DNA of 64,000 nucleotides from Candidatus Pacearchaeota archaeon (GCA_023228245.1 JALOBN010000007.1:3916-67915); one strand, 5' to 3'. Positions 40,985 through 48,997 are shown, numbered from the stretch's first letter. The notes: a model not told the origin generated them from the sequence alone. Made by a program: numbers and translations.

Positions 40985-41179
40985 ATGAGACGTATCTGTA
41001 AGAAATGTGGGTGTGCAGATTTCAATGTTCTCATTACTGGCCCAGAATCGCACCATCTGGGATTGTTCGGCTTGAGGAACTTTTCAGGGATAGAACTTTA
41101 TTGCGTTAAGTGCGGAGAAGTCGAATCATTCTCCATAGAATATTTAGGCGAGTATACAAAGGACGAAGTAACCGAATAG
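40985..41179 (+). CDS. small zinc-ribbon protein
   Basis: The protein has 64 residues. ATG 40985 is four bases after AGAGGATG; ATG 40979 is also possible. CKKCGCADFNVL and YCVKCGEVESF are two CxxC pairs. It lies between the two RNA candidates and may be controlled by them. Confidence 0.6.
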   Translation: MRRICKKCGCADFNVLITGPESHHLGLFGLRNFSGIELYCVKCGEVESFSIEYLGEYTKDEVTE

Positions 41180-41266
41180 GGTGTGGGAACTGGCGTGAGA
41201 TGTGGTGCGAAAAGGACAGCTCTCATGCGGTGTAAACTGTTGGCGAGCGTACCAGCCCACACCCTT
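41180..41266 (+). ncRNA. candidate structured RNA B
   Basis: GGTGTGGG-AA-CTGG at the start pairs with CCAG-CCCACACC at the end (the core stem is 9 bp with the flanking G/C), and an inner stem GCGTGAGA/TCTCATGC (one GU) caps a 19-base loop rich in GA. The 3' strand lies 5-8 bases from the AAAGGAG site of the next gene, so it could gate its translation. Confidence 0.45.
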
Positions 41267-41281
41267 TAAAGGAGAGAGATT

Positions 41282-41437
41282 ATGAGGCCCAACGAATTTA
41301 CACGTGGCTTTGATGCTGGCCTGGCAGCGAGCCGGGCCAATACAAAAGAAATCCTTGACGAAAAAGACAGAACAATCTCCGACCTCCGATCCCGCCTTGC
41401 CGCCGAGACCAAACGAGCAGACGAGGCAGAGGTGTAA
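41282..41437 (+). CDS. small helical protein, in-frame TAA then continued frame
   Basis: The protein has 51 residues, MRPNEFTRGFDAGLAASRAN at the start, coiled-coil-like end. After TAA 41435-41437 the frame stays open for 23 more codons (RDFANALLKELGWEIPCN) to TAG 41507-41509, a sequence that looks coding. Either the gene was shortened by a nonsense mutation or a little readthrough occurs. Confidence 0.55.
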   Translation: MRPNEFTRGFDAGLAASRANTKEILDEKDRTISDLRSRLAAETKRADEAEV

Positions 41438-41501
41438 AGGGATTTTGCTAACGCACTGCTTAAAGAACTCGGATGGGAAATACCATGTAACGGAGGGAGT
41501 G

Positions 41502-41780
41502 ATGGATAGACCGTTTGACTTAGACCTGGAAGATAAACTATTTAACTGTGAAATGGCGATTGAATACGCCGTTGCCAATCACGGTGTAGACCCATATAAA
41601 TTCCGCACTCAGCTAAAAGAGATATTTGACGACCTCCGCACCGCCCGCGCCGAACTCGCCTCCGCCAAGAAGGTGATAGGGGAGATACGGGAATCGGCGC
41701 ATGGAATGTTGCAGTCTAAAACCGTGGGTGAATTGCACGATCATGCCGAAGCAATTATCAAGGTCATAAAGGAGAAATGA
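41502..41780 (+). CDS. small helical protein
   Basis: The protein has 92 residues from ATG 41502 after GGAGGGAGTG. The end, DLRTARAELASAKKVIGEIRE, is a coiled coil shared in style with the proteins at 43310 and 43558. Function unknown. Confidence 0.6.
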   Translation: MDRPFDLDLEDKLFNCEMAIEYAVANHGVDPYKFRTQLKEIFDDLRTARAELASAKKVIGEIRESAHGMLQSKTVGELHDHAEAIIKVIKEK

Positions 41781-41784
41781 GAAG

Positions 41785-41985
41785 ATGAATTCTTTTCAAT
41801 GGTGGTGGTGCAGGACTATAGCGTGGCGAGTAGCCGATTGGCGACGAAAGGGGTTGAGGTTTATCGAGGACTGGTTTTGGGGAATCCTGTTTATTGCCGT
41901 TGTGATTTTGTTCTTGTTGCCGCTCGCGGCAGCGTGCCATTGTCTCGAAAACGGTCATTTTGAAGCATTCCCCCTTGCGTTTTAG
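41785..41985 (+). CDS. small membrane protein
   Basis: The protein has 66 residues. A basic, Trp-rich N-terminus precedes one membrane helix (FWGILFIAVVILFLLPLAAA). Function unknown; a holin-like or exclusion role is possible. Confidence 0.55.
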   Translation: MNSFQWWWCRTIAWRVADWRRKGLRFIEDWFWGILFIAVVILFLLPLAAACHCLENGHFEAFPLAF

Positions 41986-42019
41986 GACAACCGCACCCCC
42001 CTACTAACAAGGAGTGAGA

Positions 42020-42439
42020 ATGATGGACTTAGATAAAATATATAGCCTATTCGACGATGCCGTAAAAAATAATAACGACAAAATAGTGCTGTCTATTCCC
42101 CTGGCGGTGGAGTTTAGAGACGTGCTCAGAAATGCACTGGTGGAGCGTAACACCACAAATTCAACAAAACACCACCTACTCGATGAGGCAATATCCCGCA
42201 TTACCGAACTCGAACGGGAGCGGGATGAAGCGGTGAAACAAGCGAATGAAAATTATCACGCCTACGAGATCATGCGCGACGGTTGCAAGATGCACGAAGA
42301 ACTGGCCGACTCGTGGAAGGAGAAGGCAGAGAAGGCGGAGGGTGCGCTTGTCGAGAGTTTCCGGGACGGCTACGACGCGGGTTATAAATACGCGAAAAGC
42401 GCGGCTGGCAGTAGAGGAGGCCCATATGTTGAACGATAA
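42020..42439 (+). CDS. coiled-coil protein
   Basis: The protein has 139 residues from ATG 42020 after GGAGTGAGA. ISRITELERERDEAVKQANE is a coiled coil. Overlaps the next gene by 14 bases. Typical of small Eaa-like early proteins. Confidence 0.55.
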   Translation: MMDLDKIYSLFDDAVKNNNDKIVLSIPLAVEFRDVLRNALVERNTTNSTKHHLLDEAISRITELERERDEAVKQANENYHAYEIMRDGCKMHEELADSWKEKAEKAEGALVESFRDGYDAGYKYAKSAAGSRGGPYVER

Positions 42440-42716
42440 AGACCTACGGGCGGTAGCGGAGTTCGCGGGGATAGACCTCGACACGATCAAACTCCCCCAG
42501 TACGTTAATGATACGCGGTCAGATATGAAACTAAAATTACAGACCGACTCCGGCATGGCCGCGATACTGAGGACACTGTTGGCGAAGCCCTCCGTGATGC
42601 CTACGGGGAGTCTGGACAGGATACGAGAATTGATAACCTTGCCCGATGGTGTAGAGTGGGCTCCCGGTCCTGAATACGTGCGTAAACAGATACAGTCAAT
42701 TATTGACGAGGGATAA
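42426..42716 (+). CDS. hypothetical protein
   Basis: The protein has 96 residues. DKDLRAVAEFAGIDLDTIKL start, helical. Same small-gene cluster as its neighbours. Function unknown. Confidence 0.55.
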   Translation: MLNDKDLRAVAEFAGIDLDTIKLPQYVNDTRSDMKLKLQTDSGMAAILRTLLAKPSVMPTGSLDRIRELITLPDGVEWAPGPEYVRKQIQSIIDEG

Positions 42717-42717
42717 C

Positions 42718-43059
42718 ATGGACATAGATAAGAGAGTAGCAGAGTGGCTTGGCTTTATAGTGACGAAGGACGCGTTAGAGCATAACCAATACGAATGGTT
42801 TTGTGACAACAAAGCTTACGGGATGTGGAAAGAGTTTATCGATTGGCTCTTTTCCGACGAAGGCTCTATGGCCATACTGAGGGCATTCCACAAGGCGGGG
42901 TACAGAGTTGTTCACGAGACAATACTTACCTCTACATTTGTCCACACGGAACGCTACGTGGGTAATGCGCATTATGAACAAGGGGTAAAGGCACGTGCCG
43001 GTTCTTTAAACGCTGCCATCCGTGAAGCGGCGAGGAGATACGTAAAGGAGAAGCCATGA
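42718..43059 (+). CDS. hypothetical protein
   Basis: The protein has 113 residues from ATG 42718 behind GAGGGATAAC. DIDKRVAEWLGF start, and a C-terminal helix LNAAIREAARRYVKEKP. It looks like the phage ABC-type small proteins that measure query-sample cells; no function assigned. Confidence 0.55.
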   Translation: MDIDKRVAEWLGFIVTKDALEHNQYEWFCDNKAYGMWKEFIDWLFSDEGSMAILRAFHKAGYRVVHETILTSTFVHTERYVGNAHYEQGVKARAGSLNAAIREAARRYVKEKP

Positions 43060-43313
43060 TAGAAGAAATAAGAAAGAGGAATGAGGAGCACAAGACCCTA
43101 CACGACAAGCTTGTGTCCGCAATGGGTATAAACTACGATTACCCACAACTCGTCATCGATATCGACGTCCTCCTCGCTATCATCGATAGGGTGCGGGAGG
43201 AGTTGCCCGTAGAGAAGATGTGCGACTTCTGCGGGGTATCAACGATCGGGGGGAATCCGCACGACATCCTCGACGACATCAGGGCCATCCTCAACGAGGA
43301 GGACACAAAATGA
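43056..43313 (+). CDS. hypothetical protein
   Basis: The protein has 85 residues; ATGA overlaps upstream. MCDFCGVSTIGG gives one CxxC. Charged helical N-terminus. Function unknown. Confidence 0.55.
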   Translation: MIEEIRKRNEEHKTLHDKLVSAMGINYDYPQLVIDIDVLLAIIDRVREELPVEKMCDFCGVSTIGGNPHDILDDIRAILNEEDTK

Positions 43314-43558
43314 CACCGGAAGAACTGATAAAGGTTTTTCGGAACAATTCTAAGGAAAGTAGCTCCGAATACTCAACATTGTTATGGAATGATCGAGCGG
43401 AATGTATCACGGCTCTCCTTAATCGCGCCACCCGTGCCGAGAAAGCGTTAGGGGAGATACGAACGGTATCACACATAGACCCATACACCATTTCCAACTT
43501 CAAGGACACGGTGTATGGGGTAAACGGCATCCTTGACGACTATTACGGAGGCCAATGA
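43310..43558 (+). CDS. hypothetical protein
   Basis: The protein has 82 residues. LLNRATRAEKALGEIRT is a helix resembling that of the 41502 product. Overlaps both neighbours. Function unknown. Confidence 0.55.
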   Translation: MTPEELIKVFRNNSKESSSEYSTLLWNDRAECITALLNRATRAEKALGEIRTVSHIDPYTISNFKDTVYGVNGILDDYYGGQ

Positions 43559-43740
43559 TGACCGAAGATGAATTAAGGGCCGTTGAAGAAAGGCGTCAAG
43601 ATGCACTATTTCTATGCTCTGAATATGGTGTATCGCAATTACTCAAAACCGACATCCCCGCCCTCCTCGCAGAGGTGCGGAGGTTGCGGGAGATATGTGA
43701 GCGATGGGAGAACCTATCCCCTGTATGGAGGAAAGAATGA
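43558..43740 (+). CDS. small helical protein
   Basis: The protein has 60 residues. The second of two tandem ATG codons has the better spacing from GGAGG. ALLAEVRRLREICERWENL is a coiled coil. Function unknown. Confidence 0.5.
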   Translation: MTEDELRAVEERRQDALFLCSEYGVSQLLKTDIPALLAEVRRLREICERWENLSPVWRKE

Positions 43741-43785
43741 ACACCATCTTTACCAAAGAGTATCTACCGGGGACGGTTTGACCCG

Positions 43786-43965
43786 ATGAAGATGGTCTAC
43801 GTCCATTTCGGAAACTTTGGGCCTCCTATACTCGACGAACGGATACTCAGGCCGATTGCAGAGGTAACGAAGGAATTCAGCGAACGGATTAAACCGGTAT
43901 TCGAGTCTCTGGGAGACGGCAATGTAACGGTTAGTGTCGTTGTGACAGAAGTCGAAAAAACATGA
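43786..43965 (+). CDS. small hypothetical protein
   Basis: The protein has 59 residues, MKMVYVHFGNFGPPILDERI at the start; stop overlaps the next ATG. No strong ribosome site. A 14-codon leader frame (ATG 43737) precedes it. Function unknown. Confidence 0.5.
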   Translation: MKMVYVHFGNFGPPILDERILRPIAEVTKEFSERIKPVFESLGDGNVTVSVVVTEVEKT

Positions 43966-44177
43966 CCGAACACATGGCCTACATAGCCGTTAAATCCTGC
44001 GGGTGCGTCGTGGGGGCCGTTGTGGATATTCCGGAATGTCGGAAAGAGACGGCCAAGGACGTCGCCGAATGGATACGTAACGGCCTGACGATAGAACGAG
44101 TCCCATCGGCGGAAGTCAAGACGCTCTTAAAGGCGTGCCACTGTGATGAAAAACAGATTTCCATGGGGTTGAAATGA
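43962..44177 (+). CDS. small Cys-containing protein
   Basis: The protein has 71 residues. YIAVKSCGCVVGAVVD and KACHCDEKQ suggest metal binding; similar short proteins are common in phages. ATGA overlaps on both sides. Confidence 0.55.
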   Translation: MTEHMAYIAVKSCGCVVGAVVDIPECRKETAKDVAEWIRNGLTIERVPSAEVKTLLKACHCDEKQISMGLK

Positions 44178-44731
44178 TCTACGAAAAAATTCTCGAATAT
44201 CTCAAGGAATGCGAAGACCAGGGAAAAGAACCGGTCCTTTCGCCACATGGGCAACTCGGTTTAATGCGGGCATTCCGGTTTCTTTTTTGTCAGTATAAGC
44301 GGCTCAAGGGTCTCCAACTCGAGCGCGATCAATGGCGCGCCGGCATTCACAAGCGGTGCAATCGGGAACATTATGAATGGCGATTACGCAAGAAGGTCCC
44401 CATCGTTTGCGTCTGCGGCTCAACAAAGTTCAAACCGGAATGGGAAAAGGCGGTCCTCGAGGAGACACTGGCCGGCCGGGTGGTGTTATCGGTCGGCGGG
44501 TTCGACCATCATGACCACCTTGGCATCACAGAGGACCAAAAAGAGGCCCTTGACGTCCTCCACAAGCACAAAATAGACATCGCCAACGAAATCCTCGTGA
44601 TAAACAAAGACAACTACATAGGGAAATCAACGCTCTCGGAGATCCGTTACGCCCAGGCTAAGGGCAAAGGGATACGATTCTACTTTCCGCTCTCAAAGGA
44701 TTGGAGCGAAACGTTGGGGATTCCAGTATGA
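44174..44731 (+). CDS. nucleoside 2-deoxyribosyltransferase-like (DUF4406-like) protein
   Basis: The protein has 185 residues. From residue 75: PIVCVCGSTKFKPEWEKAV, GGFDHHDHLGITEDQKEALD, LHKHKIDIANEILVINKDN and YIGKSTLSEIRYAQAKGKGI fit this Rossmann-like family, whose members process nucleosides or nucleotide signals. The first 75 residues are a helical extension. The substrate is not predictable. Confidence 0.72.
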   Translation: MIYEKILEYLKECEDQGKEPVLSPHGQLGLMRAFRFLFCQYKRLKGLQLERDQWRAGIHKRCNREHYEWRLRKKVPIVCVCGSTKFKPEWEKAVLEETLAGRVVLSVGGFDHHDHLGITEDQKEALDVLHKHKIDIANEILVINKDNYIGKSTLSEIRYAQAKGKGIRFYFPLSKDWSETLGIPV

Positions 44732-45354
44732 CCGTCAGAGAACTTGCCAAAAGTTGCGTCGGGGCAATTTTCCGCAACCCGCCGCGGGCCCCGGACCCGG
44801 ATTTGACCGGCTATGACCCGTCCTGGGAGGCCCGGAGCGTCAAGGAGCTGCTGTTTGTGGTCAACTGTATGCTGTTGCCGCACCAGCGGTTCCCGTCGTA
44901 CGACGACCTGATCCACAAAATCAAGGGGACGCGGCAGGCCACCGACGAGCAGGCCGCCGCCGCCACCGCCGTGCTGCGCCGGCGCGCGGGCGCCATGTAC
45001 GACCTCACGAACGCCCTGAGCGCCATGCACCGCCGGTGGATCGTCGAAGTGGCCGAAAACACGCGGCTGGAGCGGATCCTGTCGTCCAGGGGCTGGCTGA
45101 TCCACCGAAACTTCTGGTGGGCCGCGGCTCTGATCGCCGTGACCGTCTGGGTCGGTCTGGTGGGGCGGCCCACCTTAATGATCGTGGCCAAGGACGTCCG
45201 GTACGACGCCATAGTGGAGCGGATAGCCAACGTTTATGCCGAAAACGCCCGGCTGCGGGTAGAAAACCGGGTGCTCCAGCAATACCTCCAGGACGCAACG
45301 GCCGAGAACGAAGAGATCAAGGGGCTGTTGAAAAAATACGTGGGGGAGGAGTAG
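44728..45354 (+). CDS. membrane-anchored coiled-coil protein
   Basis: The protein has 208 residues from ATG 44728 (ATGA). One membrane segment (WWAAALIAVTVWVGLVGRP) near residue 135 divides a soluble N-domain from a coiled coil (YAENARLRVENRVLQQYLQD). Topology resembles spanin-like or superinfection factors; not assigned. Confidence 0.6.
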   Translation: MTVRELAKSCVGAIFRNPPRAPDPDLTGYDPSWEARSVKELLFVVNCMLLPHQRFPSYDDLIHKIKGTRQATDEQAAAATAVLRRRAGAMYDLTNALSAMHRRWIVEVAENTRLERILSSRGWLIHRNFWWAAALIAVTVWVGLVGRPTLMIVAKDVRYDAIVERIANVYAENARLRVENRVLQQYLQDATAENEEIKGLLKKYVGEE

Positions 45355-45355
45355 A

Positions 45356-45432
45356 ACCTTTCGCGCAAATCGGGGGCGCGAGTGAGCGACAGGCCACCCC
45401 GTTCGGGACGAACGAGGCCCCGGCCAGAGAAA
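45356..45432. repeat. palindromic spacer, family 3
   Basis: TTCGCGC and GCGCGAG arms around AAATCGGGG, then GTGAGCGAC and a second dyad CCCCGTTCGGGACGAACGAGG. GCGAGTGAGCG recurs at 46395. No gene. Confidence 0.45.
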
Positions 45433-45444
45433 AGGAGAAACGAT

Positions 45445-45837
45445 ATGGAAATACTTGATTTTGAGATTCTTAACGGCAAGACGTTGCGTTCTATTGAAGG
45501 TACTACCGGAGACGACAAAATGGTTTTCGTCGTCGACGACAAAGAACAATATGTCCTTTTTCACAATCAAGAGTGTTCCGAACACGTAACGGTCGAGGAT
45601 ATCGCCGGAGATATAGCCGACCTGATAGGGACTCCCATCATTGAGGCCGAAGAAATCTCAGGCGATATTGGGCCAGAAGGATGGAAACCTGATAAATATG
45701 CTGAGAGTTGGACGTGGACATTCTATAAGATTTCCACGATTAAGGGCAGCGTAACTATTCGTTGGTTTGGATGCTCCAACGGATATTACTCGGAACGTGT
45801 CGATCTTGTAACCCTTGACGAATGGAAACAGAATTGA
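45445..45837 (+). CDS. conserved phage protein (DUF7448-like)
   Basis: The protein has 130 residues behind AAAGGAGAAACGAT. LNGKTLRSIEGTTGDDKMVF, ECSEHVTVEDIAGDIADLIG and WFGCSNGYYSERVDL match a family I associate with phage hypothetical proteins. Function unknown. Confidence 0.7.
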   Translation: MEILDFEILNGKTLRSIEGTTGDDKMVFVVDDKEQYVLFHNQECSEHVTVEDIAGDIADLIGTPIIEAEEISGDIGPEGWKPDKYAESWTWTFYKISTIKGSVTIRWFGCSNGYYSERVDLVTLDEWKQN

Positions 45838-45838
45838 G

Positions 45839-46372
45839 ATGAAACGCCTCATCCTTATCCTCCTTCTCTCCCCTGCCCTGCTGGGGTCGCGGACGTTTGA
45901 GACGATCGACCTGATCCTCGACCTGGCGCGCTCCCGGGAGGCTGTGCGGGAGCTTGCCCGGGCGGTGGACCTCGGCAGCGTCCCCTCCATCGCCCCGGCG
46001 CCCGGCAGGATATCCAGTAGATTCGGTTCCCGGGTCCACCCGGTCTGGCGGTGTCGGTCGTTTCACTCCGGGCTGGATATCGCCAACGCCGAGGGGACGC
46101 CGGTCTGCGCCGTTGGCGGCGGGGTGGTGGTGTTTGCCGGCGGCGGCCGGCGTTATTCCGGCTACGGCAACGTGGTGGTCATTGAGCACTCGCCCAGGGT
46201 CCGGACCATGGTGGCCCACCTGGGGGCGGTCTTCGTGGCCGAGGGAGACAGGGTGCGCCGCGGGGACGTCGTGGGTACCATGGGGTCCACCGGGATCTCG
46301 ACTGGCCCGCACGTCCATTACGAGATCATTGTGGAAGGGATCCACGTAGACCCGGAGGCGTGGATACTATAG
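45839..46372 (+). CDS. M23-family (LytM) peptidase
   Basis: The protein has 177 residues. A signal peptide (MKRLILILLLSPALLG) precedes a complete LytM core: SSRFGSRVHPVWRCRSFHSGLDIA with the HxxxD zinc ligands, and GPHVHYEIIVEG with HxH. It would cut peptide cross-links in the periplasm. It is far from the lysis cassette, so it may act in entry, lysis timing or cell-wall remodelling. Confidence 0.85.
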   Translation: MKRLILILLLSPALLGSRTFETIDLILDLARSREAVRELARAVDLGSVPSIAPAPGRISSRFGSRVHPVWRCRSFHSGLDIANAEGTPVCAVGGGVVVFAGGGRRYSGYGNVVVIEHSPRVRTMVAHLGAVFVAEGDRVRRGDVVGTMGSTGISTGPHVHYEIIVEGIHVDPEAWIL

Positions 46373-46375
46373 GAC

Positions 46376-46402
46376 TTCGCGTGAAGCGGGCTTCACGCGA
46401 GT
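46376..46402. repeat. palindrome, family 3
   Basis: TCGCGTGAAGC-GG-GCTTCACGCGA, perfect 11-base arms, then GTGAGCGG. The GTG is the likely start of the next gene. Confidence 0.6.
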
Positions 46403-46748
46403 GAGCGGCATCCGCCTCGACATGGCCACACTCGTCGGGACGCTATCAAATCTGGACGACAAAATCCAAGACGACGAGTCGGTTCGTCAGGACATCCTCG
46501 AGGTGGCAGCAGCGTGCTTTCGGATGTTGGAACTTATCGGGGATCATCCCCTTAACCGGATCGCACGGGAACTGGATATAACCCGCGCCGTGGCCAACGA
46601 GTTTGCGCTTCTATCGGCGGCGCACAGGAACCACGAACCGATGGTCTTTATTGCCGGGGTGGACGATGATGTGAGAGGAAGAATCAGAAAGAGAATCGCA
46701 CAAATATTGGTAGTGGGTCAGTTTGACTTGGAGGATTTTTCGAGTTGA
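46401..46748 (+). CDS. hypothetical protein, 3' end altered by the inserted cassette
   Basis: GTG 46401 (or ATG 46422) gives up to 115 residues. HPLNRIARELDITRAVANEF is a helix-turn-helix-like segment. The last 12 codons (VVGQFDLEDFSS) are encoded by the left inverted repeat of the IS1-like cassette, so the original end has been replaced. Confidence 0.55.
   Translation: MSGIRLDMATLVGTLSNLDDKIQDDESVRQDILEVAAACFRMLELIGDHPLNRIARELDITRAVANEFALLSAAHRNHEPMVFIAGVDDDVRGRIRKRIAQILVVGQFDLEDFSS
46709..46726. repeat. left terminal inverted repeat
   Basis: GGTAGTGGGTCAGTTTGA; identical in inverse to 50107-50124. It overlaps the end of the 46401 gene. Confidence 0.85.
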
Positions 46749-47122
46749 CGGTAAGTAAGGGCGTTAAGAAATATATTGAAGGTTTTTTGGCCGGGCAAAC
46801 TATCGCGTATTGCGAACAAGTTAGGCTTGGAGCTAAGCTCGCCGCGAATATAGACTGTGATCAAACCTACGTGGATAAACTGCTACCTATCGTCGCAGAC
46901 GAGGGTTGCAGGGCCAGCGTTGTGTCAACCAGTCCAGGCCGCGTTTGTTTCTGGATCTTCAGATACGAGTTTGTGAAAAGCATCATCGACCATCTGCAAT
47001 CTGTTTCGGAAAATGAAATTGCGAATGACTTTGATATTTGGATCGCCGGAAAACTCTTCGGTTATGCAGATTGCGAGATAGCCAGTTGCATTAATGGGAA
47101 AATGAAAGTTGCGCCTAAGTGA
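46745..47122 (+). CDS. hypothetical passenger protein
   Basis: TTG 46745 with GGAGG upstream gives 125 residues; it overlaps the preceding stop. IEGFLAGQTIAYCEQVRLGA start and several Cys. It starts 18 bases inside the left repeat. Function unknown. Confidence 0.5.
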   Translation: MTVSKGVKKYIEGFLAGQTIAYCEQVRLGAKLAANIDCDQTYVDKLLPIVADEGCRASVVSTSPGRVCFWIFRYEFVKSIIDHLQSVSENEIANDFDIWIAGKLFGYADCEIASCINGKMKVAPK

Positions 47123-47294
47123 GCTTTTCTTTTAGAATCCAGTATGCTCCCTGATTTGGACAGCCTCCCATTGAACACGGAGGGACTCTGTTTCCCCTAT
47201 TAAGAATTATCGTGTTTGTGCAAGCAGAATGTTTATATCTACCTGTCTCGGAAGCGGTAGTACCAACTTCGAAACGATCTCCTATGTTAGCCAT
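47115..47294 (-). CDS. YjzC-like small Cys protein
   Basis: The protein has 59 residues; ATG 47294 follows AAAGGAGAAACTAAA. MANIGDRFEVGTTASETGRY, CTNTIILNRGNRVPPC and CPNQGAYWIL resemble small YjzC-type proteins with a zinc site. Its 3' end meets the rightward gene tail to tail. Confidence 0.6.
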   Translation of the reverse strand: MANIGDRFEVGTTASETGRYKHSACTNTIILNRGNRVPPCSMGGCPNQGAYWILKEKLT

Positions 47295-47323
47295 TTTAGT
47301 TTCTCCTTTTAAAAATATGTATA

Positions 47324-47479
47324 TTACCTGTAAACCTTCGTCGGTGGGTCTGAACTAATAGCACCCATTCTCTTCAAAATTTCGTGGAGGTGGCGATTCA
47401 ATTGTTGGACGGCCCCCACTAATTCCTTGGTAGTTCTTTCGAGGTCTTTTACGTTCTTTTCGAGGGTTTCGTTCGACAT
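47324..47479 (-). CDS. small coiled-coil protein
   Basis: The protein has 51 residues; ATG 47479 after GGAGATATGCAAA. MSNETLEKNVKDLERTTKEL then QQLNRHLHEILKRMG is a continuous heptad coiled coil. In operon with the YjzC-like gene. Function unknown. Confidence 0.55.
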   Translation of the reverse strand: MSNETLEKNVKDLERTTKELVGAVQQLNRHLHEILKRMGAISSDPPTKVYR

Positions 47480-47617
47480 TTTGCATATCTCCAAAAAGGT
47501 TTAAATATGATTCAATATTATATAATATTAATTAATAATACTACACATAAACGAATTTGCAAGAAAATATATTATATACAATTATAAAATACCAATAAAG
47601 ATTTTTTGTTTTTCTTC
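47480..47617. promoter_or_regulatory. AT-rich divergent control region
   Basis: Extremely AT-rich with TATAATATTA-type runs. A leftward TTGCAA-N17-ATTATT is a possible promoter for the two small leftward genes. No coding potential. Confidence 0.4.
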
Positions 47618-47646
47618 TTGCCATGCTTGACCGGTCATGCTACAAT
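47618..47646 (+). promoter_or_regulatory. leaderless promoter with operator, copy 1
   Basis: TTGCCA at 47618-47623, 17-base spacer, TACAAT at 47641-47646, ATG at 47652. The spacer contains CATGCTTGACCGGTCATG (47622-47639) with the core palindrome TGACCGGTCA. RNA should begin at the start codon. Confidence 0.7.
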
Positions 47647-47651
47647 AAGCC

Positions 47652-47897
47652 ATGACAAAGAAGAAAACACCAACCGACATTAATCAGCTTGCCAAATTCA
47701 TTACTGATCAGACGACAGAAGAGAAGCCCGTCGAAGAAGCATCGCCAGTAAGAGAGAAGAATGCAGCTGCCGTGGCCCTTGGAAGATTAGGTGGATTGAA
47801 GGGCGGTAAGGCCAGAGCAGAAAAATTAACCGCAAAACGTAGAAAAGAAATCGCGCAAAACGCCGCCATAAAAAGATGGCATAAGGATAATGATTAA
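47652..47897 (+). CDS. small KGGKAR-type basic protein
   Basis: The protein has 81 residues. AAAVALGRLGGLKGGKARAE and LTAKRRKEIAQNAAIKRWH are typical of small basic, histone-H1-like bacterial proteins often next to XRE regulators. It has no leader and no ribosome site. Convergent with the XRE-peptidase gene, overlapping 4 bases. May bind nucleic acid. Confidence 0.65.
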   Translation: MTKKKTPTDINQLAKFITDQTTEEKPVEEASPVREKNAAAVALGRLGGLKGGKARAEKLTAKRRKEIAQNAAIKRWHKDND

Positions 47898-48997
47898 GTT
47901 TCTTTTTCTGTTATTGTAATTACCTTATTATCACCTTCTGGTTTATTATTTCCAGAAATAGTACTTTTAATAGCGTGTGCTTCGATTGTATCTCGAATCA
48001 ATTGAACTGGAAGATTTGTATGTGTCGCTATCTTTCTATAGTCTATTGGTGTACCATATTTTAATTCCGCAACTTGTCCGACAAGACGGGGTTTTTCGAT
48101 TGGTATTTCTATCGGTTCTTTTGTTCTCCAATCATACTTATTTAATTGATAAATCAGATACTTGTATTGTCTTTGCGTTATTACCTCTAACTCTCGCGCC
48201 CTCATCATAATCGCCTGGATAGATACCCTCCAACGTTTTTTCATATCAATAATATTATTCATATTTACAGGACGATCTAATTCTTTGAGCATCGCTTCTT
48301 TAGGCAGGAGAAATTCACTGGCGAAATTATTAGCCTCCTTCTCTACCTTCTTAATATCTCCATTCATAGCTTGATGTAATACTAAATGACCAAGTTCATA
48401 CGCCATACTAAAACGAAGTCTATCTCCCGGGGCAAAACCATTAGTAAGAATTATTATCGGACGTTTTGGCTCATCTCCAACCCATACGGAAAACGCATCA
48501 ATTTTATTTATGTCAGTAGGTAACGCAATTACTAAAACACCATTCTTTTCAATGGTACTTACTAAATTATTAATAGGAGTATCTGGCGATAAGCCAAATG
48601 CCGATCTTGTTTGGATTGCCGCATCTTCGGGTATATCATCAATTCGTGGTAGACGATTTTGAATCTTACTACGAGTATTTCTTTCAAGATGGCTGACAAC
48701 TTCATAGAAGATACGGCTATATTGATATACTCTACTACGCTCCTTTTTAGTAATTGCGGCTCTCGCACGATACAAAAGGGACCCAAGCGGGAATTCTACC
48801 GATGTCGGTTGTTTAAAAAATGCTGGTGGAAACCCAACTTGAAAGGTTATCTTTTGTAGGATTTCATCACCGGGTGTAATTCTTCCCAGTTCGATTTGCA
48901 CAATCTCTGATTGATGAACACCAATCTTCTTTGCAAGTTCGATTTGCGTTAGTCCCCTAAATTCTCGGGCCTGTCTTACCCTATCACCATTAATCAT
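47894..48997 (-). CDS. XRE regulator fused to ImmA/IrrE-type domain
   Basis: The protein has 367 residues. RVRQAREFRGLTQIELAKKI and HQSEIVQIELGRITPG form an XRE helix-turn-helix; from residue 180 an ImmA domain follows with FSMAYELGHLVLHQAM and FASEFLLPKEAM. The usual HELGH zinc motif reads YELGH, so the peptidase may be inactive. This layout is used by phage and ICE repressors that respond to stress. ATGA-coupled to a small upstream frame. Confidence 0.85.
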   Translation of the reverse strand: MINGDRVRQAREFRGLTQIELAKKIGVHQSEIVQIELGRITPGDEILQKITFQVGFPPAFFKQPTSVEFPLGSLLYRARAAITKKERSRVYQYSRIFYEVVSHLERNTRSKIQNRLPRIDDIPEDAAIQTRSAFGLSPDTPINNLVSTIEKNGVLVIALPTDINKIDAFSVWVGDEPKRPIIILTNGFAPGDRLRFSMAYELGHLVLHQAMNGDIKKVEKEANNFASEFLLPKEAMLKELDRPVNMNNIIDMKKRWRVSIQAIMMRARELEVITQRQYKYLIYQLNKYDWRTKEPIEIPIEKPRLVGQVAELKYGTPIDYRKIATHTNLPVQLIRDTIEAHAIKSTISGNNKPEGDNKVITITEKET

